Source of the DNA: Ensifer sp. PDNC004
GTDB taxonomy: Bacteria; Pseudomonadota; Alphaproteobacteria; Rhizobiales; Rhizobiaceae
NCBI RefSeq assembly: GCF_016919405.1
Contig: NZ_CP070352.1
Location: forward strand, 1,364,001-1,428,000
Direction: 5' to 3'
DNA length: 64,000 nt
Position numbers and translations under genes: made by a program
The notes under the pieces: model-generated
Database searches by the model: none
What the model was told of the DNA's origin: nothing
Seen by the model: only the letters and a program-made list of their open reading frames with translations
Part shown: piece by piece, positions 27,023 to 35,497 of the stretch
Layout of the letters: the number at the start of each line of letters is the position of its first letter
Position numbering within the stretch: position 1 is the first letter of the stretch

Positions 27023-28501
27023 ATGACCATCAGCCCGGTGATCGCTTCGGAAAAAGACCTTGTCACCCTGAACGCGGCGGTAGCCGAACGCATTGACGGC
27101 CATATGCCGGTGAGCCAGGTGCGCCTGCTCGTCGGCGTAATGCTCGTCGCCTTTGCCGCCGTCCTGATCTTTCTCGCGGCTGACGGCCTGACGCTGCCGA
27201 TGCGCCTTTCGCTGATGGTGTTTGCGACGACGCTGATCTGCTGGACGATCTTCGACCTGCCGGAAACGCCGGTGGCGCTTGCCGGGGCGGCGGCCTTGGC
27301 CGTGACCGGTGCCGTCGGCGAGGAGGCGGTTTACGCCGCGCTCGGCAACGACATCGTCTGGCTGATGATGGCGGCTTCGGTGATTGCGGCGGTGTTGCAG
27401 GCATCGGGCCTCGTCGAGCGGCTCGCTTTCCGGCTGCTCGCCCGTTTCCGCGACGTCAACCGACTGTTCTGGGTAGTGACGCTGACGATCTTCGTGACGG
27501 CTTTCGTCATTCCCTCGACCTCGGCACGGGCGGCCATTTTCATGCCCGTCTTCCTGGGGCTCGCCTCGACCATCGGCCGTCCCGGCATCACCCGCGCTTT
27601 GGCGCTGCTGTTTCCGTCGGTGATCCTGCTATCGGCGGCCGCTTCGCTGACTGGCGCCGGCGCCCATCTCGTCGCCGTCGATTTCATTCGCCGCAGCGGT
27701 GGCGAAGCACCGGGCTTCCTCGGCTGGGCCTTGCTTGCAGCACCCTTCGCGCTGCTGACGAGCCTGATTGCCTGCAGCCTGATCCTGCGTTTCTTCCTCG
27801 ACGATACCGATCGGAACTGGCGCCTCGACCTGCCGGCCGCGCCGGCGGAGAAGCGTCCGTTTTCGACGCGCGACAAGGCAATCCTCGCTGTCACCGCGGC
27901 GATCGTCGCAGCACTCGCGACCTCGGACCTGCACGGCATCGCGCTGCCGGTGGTGGCACTCGTCGGCGCTCTTGTCCTTGCGTCGGAAAAGATCTCCGGC
28001 ATGCCGTTCCGCAAGGCGCTGAAAGGTGTGGAGTGGAACCTGCTTCTGTTTCTTGCCGGCACGCTCGTCATCGGCGAAGCGCTGCTGTCGACCGGAACGG
28101 CGACCGAGCTTGCCGATCGCCTGATCGGCGCCTTCGGCCAGATCGGCGAGCCGCCGGCGTGGCTGGTCGTGCTTCTTGCCATCGCGGTCGCGACCTTTGC
28201 CCATATCGTCGTTGCCTCGCGAACGGCGCGGGCGACGGTGCTCATTCCGGCCGTGGCGCTGCCGCTGGCAGGCTTCGGGGTCAGCCCCGCCAGCCTCATC
28301 ATGGTTACAGCTATAGGTAGTGGTTTCTGCCAGACGCTGATGGTTTCGGCCAAACCCGTGGCGCTGTTCGGAGGCATGGAGCCGCCGGCTTTCAGCCCTT
28401 CCGATCTGCTGCGTCTGGCCTTGATGCTGGCGCTCCCGTTCATCGCGCTGCTTGCCCTTTTCGCCCTTGTGATCTGGCCGGCAATCGGCTTGGCGATGTA
28501 A
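27023..28501 (+). CDS. Anion transporter, DASS/SLC13-like
   Basis: Inner-membrane protein of 492 residues with 11-13 hydrophobic segments. It resembles the divalent anion:Na+ symporter/ArsB-like (IT superfamily) fold: a repeated half with PSTSARAAIFMPVFLG in the first and ASRTARATVLIPAVALPLAG in the second, equivalent to the paired S-N-T/S-R-T substrate loops of SLC13 proteins. The likely substrates are dicarboxylates or other anions. ATG at 27023 has GGGAGCG; an in-frame start at 26981 has nothing. An intrinsic terminator follows. It is divergent from the PNPOx-like gene. Confidence 0.85.
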   Translation: MTISPVIASEKDLVTLNAAVAERIDGHMPVSQVRLLVGVMLVAFAAVLIFLAADGLTLPMRLSLMVFATTLICWTIFDLPETPVALAGAAALAVTGAVGEEAVYAALGNDIVWLMMAASVIAAVLQASGLVERLAFRLLARFRDVNRLFWVVTLTIFVTAFVIPSTSARAAIFMPVFLGLASTIGRPGITRALALLFPSVILLSAAASLTGAGAHLVAVDFIRRSGGEAPGFLGWALLAAPFALLTSLIACSLILRFFLDDTDRNWRLDLPAAPAEKRPFSTRDKAILAVTAAIVAALATSDLHGIALPVVALVGALVLASEKISGMPFRKALKGVEWNLLLFLAGTLVIGEALLSTGTATELADRLIGAFGQIGEPPAWLVVLLAIAVATFAHIVVASRTARATVLIPAVALPLAGFGVSPASLIMVTAIGSGFCQTLMVSAKPVALFGGMEPPAFSPSDLLRLALMLALPFIALLALFALVIWPAIGLAM

Positions 28502-28531
28502 CGATAAACATCTGATATATAGATATCTTTT

Positions 28532-28568
28532 GAGCCGCAGCGTCGTTCGCTTCGGCTCTTTTGTTTTT
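28532..28568 (+). terminator. Intrinsic terminator after the anion transporter gene
   Basis: GAGCCGCAGCG (28532-28542) pairs with CGCTTCGGCTC (28548-28558), ten of eleven bases, followed by TTTTGTTTTT. Confidence 0.8.
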
Positions 28569-28631
28569 CTTTCCGCAAAAGAAAGAATTCTGCATTTCGG
28601 GCGGAATAAACGTCGCGAGCCGCCGTTTCTC

Positions 28632-28663
28632 CCTTGCATCCGCATTGTCACAAAAGTGCAAGG
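28632..28663 (+). promoter_or_regulatory. Inverted repeat overlapping the glycerate kinase ribosome site
   Basis: CCTTGCA (28632-28638) and TGCAAGG (28657-28663) form a perfect 7-bp inverted repeat with an 18-base spacer. The right arm overlaps the AAGGAG that serves the ATG at 28674. It could mask the ribosome site in RNA or be an operator in DNA. Confidence 0.35.
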
Positions 28664-28673
28664 AGATTGTCAC

Positions 28674-29846
28674 ATGTCACTTACCATTCTGGTTGCACCG
28701 TCCGGTTTCAAGGAAAGCCTGTCGGCGGAAGAAGCTGCCGATTGCATCGAGAAGGGCGTGCTGCGCGCCTGCCCGAATGCCGAGGTTCTCAAGGTGCCCA
28801 TGGTTGACGGCGGTGAAGGTTTCACCAAGGCGCTCGTCGCGATTACCGGCGGCAGCCTGCATGAACTTGATGTCACCGGTCCGCTCGGCGAGCCCGTCGC
28901 CTCACATTTCGGTTTCCTCGGTGGTCAGTCCGAACGCACGGCCATCATCGAAATGGCGGCGGCCGCCGGTCTGCGGCTGGTGCCGCGCGACCGCCGCAAC
29001 CCCTGCATCACCACCAGCTACGGTGTCGGGGAGCTCATCCGGGCGGCGCTCGACGCCGGTGCCCGCCGTATCCTGCTGGGCTGCGGCGACAGCGGCATCA
29101 ACGATGGCGGCGCCGGCATGGCCGCGGCCTTGGGCGTGAAGCTGCTCGACAGCGATGGCAATCCGCTCGCGCCCGGCGGTGCGGCGCTTGCCTCGCTGGC
29201 AAGCATCGATATGTCCGGTCGCGATCCGCGTCTTGCCGAGGTTCGCATCGACGCGGCCGTCAACTGGCACAATGTGCTGCTCGGCGAACGCGGCGTCGCC
29301 CGCGTCTTCGGGCCGCAGAAGGGCGCGACGCCGGAGCAGGTGGAACTGCTCGCGGCAGCGATGGAGACCTATGCCGCGGCCATTCAGGCGACGACCGGCA
29401 TTGCGGTCGGCGACGCACCGGGAGCAGGCGCGTCCGGCGGCCTCGGCGCGGCGGTCATGGGGCTGCTCGGCGGCGCACTGCATCCGCGCTACGACATCGT
29501 CATGCGCTATCTCGATCTCGATAGCATGATCGGCAGGGCCGACCTGGTGATCACCGCAGAGGGCAGCCTCGACGGGCAGACGCCGTTCGGCAAGGTGCCG
29601 GCCGAGGTCGGCCATAGGGCCAAGGACGCAGGGCGCCCGGTCATCGCGCTCGCCGGCACCATCGGCAAGGGCGTGACCCTCAACTTCGACCACGGCATCG
29701 ATGCCTTCGCCTCAATCCTGAAGGCGCCGTGCACCCTCGACGACGCCATCAATGCAGCGCCGAAACTGCTGGTGCGTGCGGCGGAAGATGCCGTGCGCAT
29801 GGTGCGCGTCGGCATGCTCCTGAACGAGCGTGGACTGGCTGCCTGA
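28674..29846 (+). CDS. Glycerate kinase (GarK/GlxK family)
   Basis: Cytosolic kinase of 390 residues phosphorylating D-glycerate, probably at the 2-position as is typical of this family. Family motifs are APSGFKESLSAEEAA at the N-terminus, PMVDGGEGF, the glycine-rich GAGASGGLGAAVMGLLGGAL and the C-terminal AEGSLDGQTPFGKVPAEVG. ATG at 28674 has AAGGAG, part of which is caught in an inverted repeat (28632-28663). It stands behind the transporter's terminator, so it has its own promoter. It feeds glyoxylate or serine-cycle carbon into glycolysis. Confidence 0.92.
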   Translation: MSLTILVAPSGFKESLSAEEAADCIEKGVLRACPNAEVLKVPMVDGGEGFTKALVAITGGSLHELDVTGPLGEPVASHFGFLGGQSERTAIIEMAAAAGLRLVPRDRRNPCITTSYGVGELIRAALDAGARRILLGCGDSGINDGGAGMAAALGVKLLDSDGNPLAPGGAALASLASIDMSGRDPRLAEVRIDAAVNWHNVLLGERGVARVFGPQKGATPEQVELLAAAMETYAAAIQATTGIAVGDAPGAGASGGLGAAVMGLLGGALHPRYDIVMRYLDLDSMIGRADLVITAEGSLDGQTPFGKVPAEVGHRAKDAGRPVIALAGTIGKGVTLNFDHGIDAFASILKAPCTLDDAINAAPKLLVRAAEDAVRMVRVGMLLNERGLAA

Positions 29847-29987
29847 TCGACGCATTGACCGGTCTGGCGGGATGGTGGCGCTGCCGCCTCCCGCCGGAAC
29901 CGTACGGGTGGCTACCGTCACGCAATCGCCGAGATTGTCCTCTCAGTCTTCGTAAACGCAGGACGGATCACGAGGACCAAACGTCAA

Positions 29988-30695
29988 ATGTCAAACGGAT
30001 GGGAAGAGTCGGCGGCGGCCTGGATTTCCGGGCTGGGCGTCGAAGGGGATTTTGCGCGGCGTTTCGTTCTCGATGTGCCCATGCTCGAACGGGCGCGGCG
30101 AAGCGGGGCAGGAACGGTCCTCGATGTCGGGTGCGGCGAAGGGCGGTTCTGCCGGCTGCTTACGGCGGAGGGGCTGAGCACGGTCGGCATCGATCCCGCC
30201 GGGTCGCTCGTTGGCCAGGCGAGACTCCTGCATCCGGATGGTGACTATCGTATCGCACAGGCCGAACAATTGCCTTTCGCGGACGAGACCTTCGATCTCG
30301 TCGTTGCCTATCTCAGCCTCATCGACGTTGCCGACCTGGAGGCGGCGATCGGCGAGATGAACCGGGTTCTGCGCCCAGGCGGTCATCTGCTGATCGCGAA
30401 CCTGACCAGCTTCTACAGCGCCAGCAATCCGACCGGCTGGCGCGATGGCGCCGATGGCAAGCGCAGCTTCATGATCGACCATTACATGGACGAACGGTCC
30501 GATTGGATCGGCTGGGGCGATCTTCGGGTGATCAACTGGCACCGGCCGCTCAGCACCTATATGTCGCTGTTGCTGGGAGCGGGCCTGCAGTTGCGCTATT
30601 TCGACGAACCATTGCCGCGGGGCGGCGACCCGGAGCAGACGGATCTCTTTCGAAGGGTTCCCTCGTTCCTGGTCATGGACTGGCAAAAGCCGTAG
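29988..30695 (+). CDS. Class I SAM-dependent methyltransferase
   Basis: Methyltransferase of 235 residues, Methyltransf_11 type. Motif I is VLDVGCGEGRF (about 43-53), the acidic loop after strand 2 is VGIDPAGSLV, motif II surrounds FDLVVAYLSLIDV, and the post-motif RVLRPGGHLLIANL is present. The acceptor is unknown. The start ATG 29988 lies 141 bases after glycerate kinase, and its stop is only 12 bases from the end of the convergent subtilase gene. Confidence 0.9.
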   Translation: MSNGWEESAAAWISGLGVEGDFARRFVLDVPMLERARRSGAGTVLDVGCGEGRFCRLLTAEGLSTVGIDPAGSLVGQARLLHPDGDYRIAQAEQLPFADETFDLVVAYLSLIDVADLEAAIGEMNRVLRPGGHLLIANLTSFYSASNPTGWRDGADGKRSFMIDHYMDERSDWIGWGDLRVINWHRPLSTYMSLLLGAGLQLRYFDEPLPRGGDPEQTDLFRRVPSFLVMDWQKP

Positions 30696-30707
30696 TCCCT
30701 GCCGCTG

Positions 30708-32105
30708 CTACGAGCGGCAGAGCTCGCGGGCGTTGAGAACGCCCCAGCCAAATACAGGATCCTTGCCCGGTGCACCAAGATCCTGCGTCGTCTCGGTGAC
30801 GAGATTTGCGACTTCTGCCGCCGAGAGATCAGGATGCGATGCCCGCAGGATGGCGGCGGCAGCCGTGACGAAGGGGGCGGCAAAGGAGGTGCCGGTTCGT
30901 GGCGCTGCGCCTTCGATCGACGCCGCCGTCCAGACACGGGTGCCGAGTGCCGCGACATCGATATGGTCGCCCCGCCCGGCGCGGCGATAGGGCTTGAAGT
31001 TGCGGTCGACGGCGGTGACCGCGATCATCGCCGGATAGGCGGCAGGATAGACGGGCTTTGCCCTCGGGCCGTCATTGCCGGCCGCAGCCACCTGGATGAT
31101 GTTCCGCTCGGCCACGAGCGCGACGGTCTTTTCGAGCAGCAGGTTGTGCGGCCCGGAGAGGCTCATGTTGATGACCGTGACCTTGCGCGAGGCCAGGAGG
31201 TCGATGGCACGCACGAGATCGTAGGTCTCGGCGATATCGCTTTCGCCGCCCTTGCGCTGGAAGGCGTCGACGGCGATCAGATGGGCATTGCCGAGCAGCC
31301 CCGGCGCGCGGCTGTCCTTCCGTCCGGCGATGAGGGCGGCAACCGCGGTCCCGTGCTGGCGGCCGGATTCCGGCGCCTTTTCTTCCGCCAGCCTGACGAT
31401 GTCGAGCTTGACGTCCATGAGCGAGGGATGGGCGGGATTGATCGCCGTGTCGATCAGCCCGATCGGGCCGGCGGCCGTGCAAGCCGCGCTGGCGTCCGGC
31501 CAGCCGATGGCGGTGCGAACGAGCGCGCAACCACCGTCGGCGCAGGGAGCCGGTGAGGCGGCGCCTTCGTTCGGGTCGAAATAATGGTTGAGATCGGCGA
31601 TCGCTCCCGGCGTCGCATCCGCGACCTGTTGGCGTGCGTCTTCGAGCGCCATGCCGCTGGGCGCGCCGAGCTTGATGATCTCTGTCGTCGAAAGCCCGAG
31701 CGGCTCTCTTGCGCGCACCGTAAAGCCGCTTTCCGTCAGGCGCTGGACGGCCGCCTCGTCGAGGCCGAGCGCGATAATTTCGCCCGGCACATGGGTCGCC
31801 CGGTGGGCCGACGGACGCAGGCGCACGACACGTCGCTCCGGCGTTCCGCGGAAAAGATCAAGCAGGTTGCCGCCGCCTCCGCCCCAGCTGCCGCTCGAGC
31901 CGCGATCGCTGGAGCTGCGTGACGAGCCGCCGCCACTGCCGCCATCGTCATCGTCGCCCCCATCGTCGTCGTCCGCCTGGGCCTGGCCGACCCAGGCAAA
32001 GCGAAGTGCCGACTGGCCGTCGCTGCTGCCAAAGGAGAGGTCCCCCGCGCCCGCGGCCAGGCCGCACAACGACAGGAGGGACATTCGAAACAGGCGGTTT
32101 TTCAA
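30708..32105 (-). CDS. Secreted S8 (subtilisin-like) serine protease
   Basis: Exported subtilase of 465 residues. The start is TTG at 32105, six bases after AAGGAG; the in-frame ATG upstream (32165) has no ribosome site. A signal-like N-terminus (about 1-45, ending AQADD) is followed by an Asp/Gly/Ser-rich linker (45-80), a LLDLFRGTPE motif and a possible propeptide. The catalytic domain has Asp219 in GLIDTAIN, His251 in RQHGTAVAALIAG, Asn344 in AAGNDGP and Ser407 in TGTSFAAPFV, all intact. It is divergent from the ECF sigma/anti-sigma pair and may be in its regulon. The N-terminal 100 residues resemble the whole of the protein at 38042-38578. Confidence 0.9.
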   Translation of the reverse strand: MKNRLFRMSLLSLCGLAAGAGDLSFGSSDGQSALRFAWVGQAQADDDDGGDDDDGGSGGGSSRSSSDRGSSGSWGGGGGNLLDLFRGTPERRVVRLRPSAHRATHVPGEIIALGLDEAAVQRLTESGFTVRAREPLGLSTTEIIKLGAPSGMALEDARQQVADATPGAIADLNHYFDPNEGAASPAPCADGGCALVRTAIGWPDASAACTAAGPIGLIDTAINPAHPSLMDVKLDIVRLAEEKAPESGRQHGTAVAALIAGRKDSRAPGLLGNAHLIAVDAFQRKGGESDIAETYDLVRAIDLLASRKVTVINMSLSGPHNLLLEKTVALVAERNIIQVAAAGNDGPRAKPVYPAAYPAMIAVTAVDRNFKPYRRAGRGDHIDVAALGTRVWTAASIEGAAPRTGTSFAAPFVTAAAAILRASHPDLSAAEVANLVTETTQDLGAPGKDPVFGWGVLNARELCRS

Positions 32106-32185
32106 GGTTTTCTCCTTGTGCAACGGCGTCCGAAAACGAAAGCTTACCGTGAATGAAAGGACCATAAGTGGTGACTTTCGGGTGT

Positions 32186-32235
32186 AGTTCCCATAACGCT
32201 CAACGGATGAATGGACAAATTATTCCACCGGGAAC
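32186..32235. promoter_or_regulatory. Divergent promoter region with GGGAAC motifs
   Basis: GGGAACT on the minus strand (32186-32192, facing the protease) and GGGAAC on the plus strand (32230-32235, facing the sigma factor) resemble the -35 GGAAC of ECF-sigma promoters. I could not place a matching -10 for either with confidence. The pairing of the same hexamer toward both genes suggests autoregulation by the ECF factor. Confidence 0.35.
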
Positions 32236-32262
32236 GAAGGGTTGTACCCAAAGAGGCGCCCG

Positions 32263-32805
32263 ATGACGGACCCGACCATCGCCTTCGGTGAGCGCCTGGT
32301 CGCGTTTCTCCCGAACCTGCGCCGCTTTGCCATTTCGCTTTGCCGGTCGCGGGATGTGGCCGACGACCTGGTGCAGGCGGCTTGCGAAAAGGCGCTTGCC
32401 GGTTCGGATCGTTTCGAAGAAGGCACGCGTTTCGACGCGTGGATGTTCCGTATCCTGCGCAACCTGTGGATCGACCAGCTGCGCCGGCAGAAGACCGCCG
32501 GTCCGACGGAGGAGATCGAGGCGCAGGCCGAACTCGCCGTCCCCTCCGGCGAAGCCGGGAGCGAGGCGCGCATGGCGCTGAAGAGCGTGGCGGCTGCGAT
32601 CGACGACCTGGTGCTCGAACAGCGGGAAGTGCTGATCCTCACCTGCGTCGAGGAGCTTTCCTACAAGGAGGCCGCCGAGGTCCTCGGCATTCCGATCGGA
32701 ACCGTCATGAGCAGGCTTGCCCGGGCGCGTAAAAATCTTGCGGAGGCGACAGGAATAGAACCGCCGGTCGCGCGTTCACAGGACATGAGAGGCGGGACAA
32801 GATGA
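32263..32805 (+). CDS. ECF RNA polymerase sigma factor
   Basis: Extracytoplasmic-function sigma factor of 180 residues. Region 2 shows the DVADDLVQAACEKAL and FDAWMFRILRNLWIDQLRR segments that bind polymerase and the -10; region 4 shows LSYKEAAEVLGIPIGTVMSRLARARKNL, which reads the -35. The two are joined by a short variable linker. ATG at 32263 has AAGAGG; a TTG seven codons upstream is less likely. The stop overlaps the anti-sigma start by ATGA, so the two are made in fixed proportion. It is divergent from the S8 protease. Confidence 0.93.
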   Translation: MTDPTIAFGERLVAFLPNLRRFAISLCRSRDVADDLVQAACEKALAGSDRFEEGTRFDAWMFRILRNLWIDQLRRQKTAGPTEEIEAQAELAVPSGEAGSEARMALKSVAAAIDDLVLEQREVLILTCVEELSYKEAAEVLGIPIGTVMSRLARARKNLAEATGIEPPVARSQDMRGGTR

Positions 32806-33602
32806 GCGACACGGAATTCAGCGATGAGATCTTGATGGCGTTCGCCGACGGCGAACTCGACGAGGAGACGATGCGTCGTGTCGAGGCGGCGCTGGAAACG
32901 GACGACGAACTGATGGCGCGTATCGCGATGTTCATGGAAACGCGCGCCGCCGCAAGCGAGGCCCTGAAGCCGGTGCTCGACGAGCCGGTTCCGGACGAAC
33001 TGGTTGCCAAGGTGCGGGCCATGGCGGCGGCGGCGAGTGGCACTGAAAGTGCTGTGGACGCGCTGACGGCCGGCGGCGACAATGTCGTGGCCTTCCGGCG
33101 CCCTGCGGATCGGCCCGCGTCGCCGAACGCCGGGCCTTCGCGATTTCTGATGGCGATGGCAGCGTCGATGCTGGTGGTCGTCGGCGGCGCCGGCGGCTAC
33201 CTGCTTCGCGGCGGCGGACTGGCGGAGACTGGCGCCCTACAGTTGGCTGGCACAGTCGGCCCCGCGCTCGCCGCCATCCTCGACAAGGCGGCTTCGGGGG
33301 ACGAAGTCGCCGTTGGTGAAGACCAGGGGACGGTCCGGCTGGTATCGGCATTCGAAGTCGGCTCGGGGCAGCTCTGCCGCGAATACGAACTCACCCAGCC
33401 CGGTGCGCCCGGCCTCGTTTCGGTCGCTTGCCGCAAGGCATCAACCTGGCAGACGCGGCTGGCCGTCGCCAGACCGGAAGGCGGAGACGGCTATGCGCCG
33501 GCCTCCTCGCTTGAGACCGTCGATGCTTTTCTGACTTCCATCGGCGCCGGGCAGCCGCTCGATGCGGACGCCGAGAAGAAGGCGCTCGCCGGCACGAAAT
33601 AA
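32802..33602 (+). CDS. Membrane anti-sigma factor
   Basis: Predicted single-pass membrane anti-sigma factor of 266 residues. The N-terminal cytoplasmic part has the EILMAFADGELDEETMRRVE helix typical of anti-sigma domains, but no His-Cys3 zinc site. One membrane helix (about 107-128: FLMAMAASMLVVVGGAGGYLL) leads to a periplasmic domain with two cysteines (QLCREYE and VACRK) that could form a disulphide and sense envelope or redox stress. Translational coupling with the sigma factor supports the role. Confidence 0.85.
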   Translation: MSDTEFSDEILMAFADGELDEETMRRVEAALETDDELMARIAMFMETRAAASEALKPVLDEPVPDELVAKVRAMAAAASGTESAVDALTAGGDNVVAFRRPADRPASPNAGPSRFLMAMAASMLVVVGGAGGYLLRGGGLAETGALQLAGTVGPALAAILDKAASGDEVAVGEDQGTVRLVSAFEVGSGQLCREYELTQPGAPGLVSVACRKASTWQTRLAVARPEGGDGYAPASSLETVDAFLTSIGAGQPLDADAEKKALAGTK

Positions 33603-33651
33603 ACGGTGAATTCCAACGTCGGGCAATCGCTGCGCCGCTTCCGGACTCTTC

Positions 33652-34134
33652 CTAGAGCGGCACCGAAAGCCCGACCTTCACCGGATCCATCGTCACGAAG
33701 GTGCGGAAGCGCTTGATGTTCGCGTTGCCGAAGAACATGCGACGGGTGAAGGCCTCGTAATCGGCCATCGTCGGCACGATGACGACGAGCATGAAATCGA
33801 CGTCGCCGGTGACGTAGTAGCATTGCTGCACCTCGGGCGCTGCGGTAAAGGCCACTTTCGCCGCATCGAGCAGCGCGATCTGCTCGCTCTCGACCTCCAC
33901 TTCGACGAGGATCGTCAGCGCCTGGTTGACGCTGACCGGATCGACCAGGGCGACATTGGCGCGGATGACGCCGGTTTCCTCCATGCGCTTGATCCGCCGC
34001 TGCACGGCGGGCGCCGACAGATTGACCGCCTCGCCGATCTGGCGCTGCGGCGTCGTATTGTCCTTCTGCAGGATGGCGAGGATCGCAAGATCGAAGCGAT
34101 CCAGTTCGACCTGTGGCTTTTTCGACGGGGCCAT
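33652..34134 (-). CDS. Lrp/AsnC-family regulator
   Basis: Regulator of 160 residues with an AsnC-type helix-turn-helix (about 10-60: LDRFDLAILAILQKD, QIGEAVNLSAPAVQRRIKRME) and a RAM effector-binding domain (about 70-150: VEVEVESE, VQQCYYVTGDVDFMLVVIVP). It is divergent from the diaminopropionate ammonia-lyase operon across about 155 bases and is presumably its amino-acid-responsive regulator. Confidence 0.92.
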   Translation of the reverse strand: MAPSKKPQVELDRFDLAILAILQKDNTTPQRQIGEAVNLSAPAVQRRIKRMEETGVIRANVALVDPVSVNQALTILVEVEVESEQIALLDAAKVAFTAAPEVQQCYYVTGDVDFMLVVIVPTMADYEAFTRRMFFGNANIKRFRTFVTMDPVKVGLSVPL

Positions 34135-34288
34135 TCAGTGCCTTTCGGTTCCTGCTCTCCGGCGCCGAAGGTGGAACTCCACGTCACGGCACCTCCTCGG
34201 CTTTACAAACTTGCATTCGTGATGGCCAATTAGAGCGCATTTCTCGGCGGCGATGAAATAGATTTTCGTGGTCTACGGAGATTGCACC

Positions 34289-35494
34289 ATGTTTCTCGCC
34301 AATACCCATGCCGATTTCGGCCACCCGCTGTTGCCCGCGGATGCCGACATGCTGTCGCTGACAGCCGCTGCCCGCGTCGAGCAGCAGCTTGCCCGCCGCC
34401 CCGACCATCGGGAGACGCCGCTTCATGCCTTGCCGGCCTTGGCGGAAGAGCTCGGCGTTGCCGGCGTCTTCGTCAAGGACGAGGGCTATCGGCTGGGGCT
34501 TGGCAGCTTCAAGGCGCTTGGTGGGTCCTATGCGGTGATCCGGCTGGTGATCGAAGAGGCGGAACGGCGTCTCGGGCGCAGCGTCGATTTCGATAATCTG
34601 GACCGGCCCGAGGTTCGGGCGATCGCCGCCGCCCAGACTTTCGGCTGCGCCACCGATGGCAATCACGGGCGCTCGGTCGCCATGGGCGCCCGGCTTGTCG
34701 GCGCCAAATCAGTGATCTTCGTGCATGCGGGCGTCAGCGAAAAGCGCATCGAGGCGATCGCGGCCTATGGCGCCGAAATTGTCCGGGTCGCCGGGACCTA
34801 TGACGATTCCGTCCGCGAGGCCGCGCGCGTCTGTGACGAAAATGGCTGGACGGTCGTCTCGGACACCACCTGGCCCGGCTACGAGTACATTCCCGGCCTG
34901 GTGATGCAGGGCTATACGGCGCTGCTGAGCGAGGCCCTGCGGCAGATGGAAGGGCCGCCGACCCATGTCTTCGTCCAGGCGGGTGTCGGCGGCATTGCCG
35001 CCGCCACGGCTGGACATCTGGCGCTACGCTATGGCACGCAGCGCCCCCGTTTCGTCGTCGTCGATCCGGCCCGCGCCGCCTGCCTCTACGAAAGCGCCAA
35101 GGCCGATCGTCCGGTCAAGGTGGCGCATGGCGAGGCGACGATCATGGCGATGCTCGAATGCTACGAGCCGTCGCTCGTCGCCTGGCGTATCCTGTCGCGT
35201 GTCGCCGATGCGTTCATGACCGTCGACGAGGAGGATGCCGTTTCGGTGATGAACCGGCTGGCGCGGCCCGCAGGCTCCGACCCGGCGATCGTGTCCGGCG
35301 AAAGCGGCGGCGTCGGCCTTGCCGGATTGCTGTCGGTTGCCCGTGATCCGGCGCTGCGGGAGACGCTCGGATTGACGGCCCAATCGCGTGTTTTCGTCAT
35401 CAATACCGAGGGTGCGACCGACCCCGAGCGGTATGCCGCCCTCGTCGGCTTGTCGCCCGAGACCGTTGCAAACACATCGAACGAGAGAGGGTGA
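34289..35494 (+). CDS. dpaL: Diaminopropionate ammonia-lyase
   Basis: PLP-dependent lyase of 401 residues converting 2,3-diaminopropionate to pyruvate and two ammonia (DpaL/YgeX family). The PLP lysine is at about residue 75 in GLGSFKALGGSYA. Other family signatures are FGCATDGNHGRSVA (phosphate-cradle region), DTTWPGYEYIPGLVMQGY and VQAGVGGIAAATAGH. ATG at 34289 has GGAG eight bases before. Three bases separate it from the M20 gene. With the two amidohydrolases it likely degrades an N-acylated or carbamoylated diamino acid to pyruvate and ammonia. Confidence 0.93.
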   Translation: MFLANTHADFGHPLLPADADMLSLTAAARVEQQLARRPDHRETPLHALPALAEELGVAGVFVKDEGYRLGLGSFKALGGSYAVIRLVIEEAERRLGRSVDFDNLDRPEVRAIAAAQTFGCATDGNHGRSVAMGARLVGAKSVIFVHAGVSEKRIEAIAAYGAEIVRVAGTYDDSVREAARVCDENGWTVVSDTTWPGYEYIPGLVMQGYTALLSEALRQMEGPPTHVFVQAGVGGIAAATAGHLALRYGTQRPRFVVVDPARAACLYESAKADRPVKVAHGEATIMAMLECYEPSLVAWRILSRVADAFMTVDEEDAVSVMNRLARPAGSDPAIVSGESGGVGLAGLLSVARDPALRETLGLTAQSRVFVINTEGATDPERYAALVGLSPETVANTSNERG

Positions 35495-35497
35495 GCC

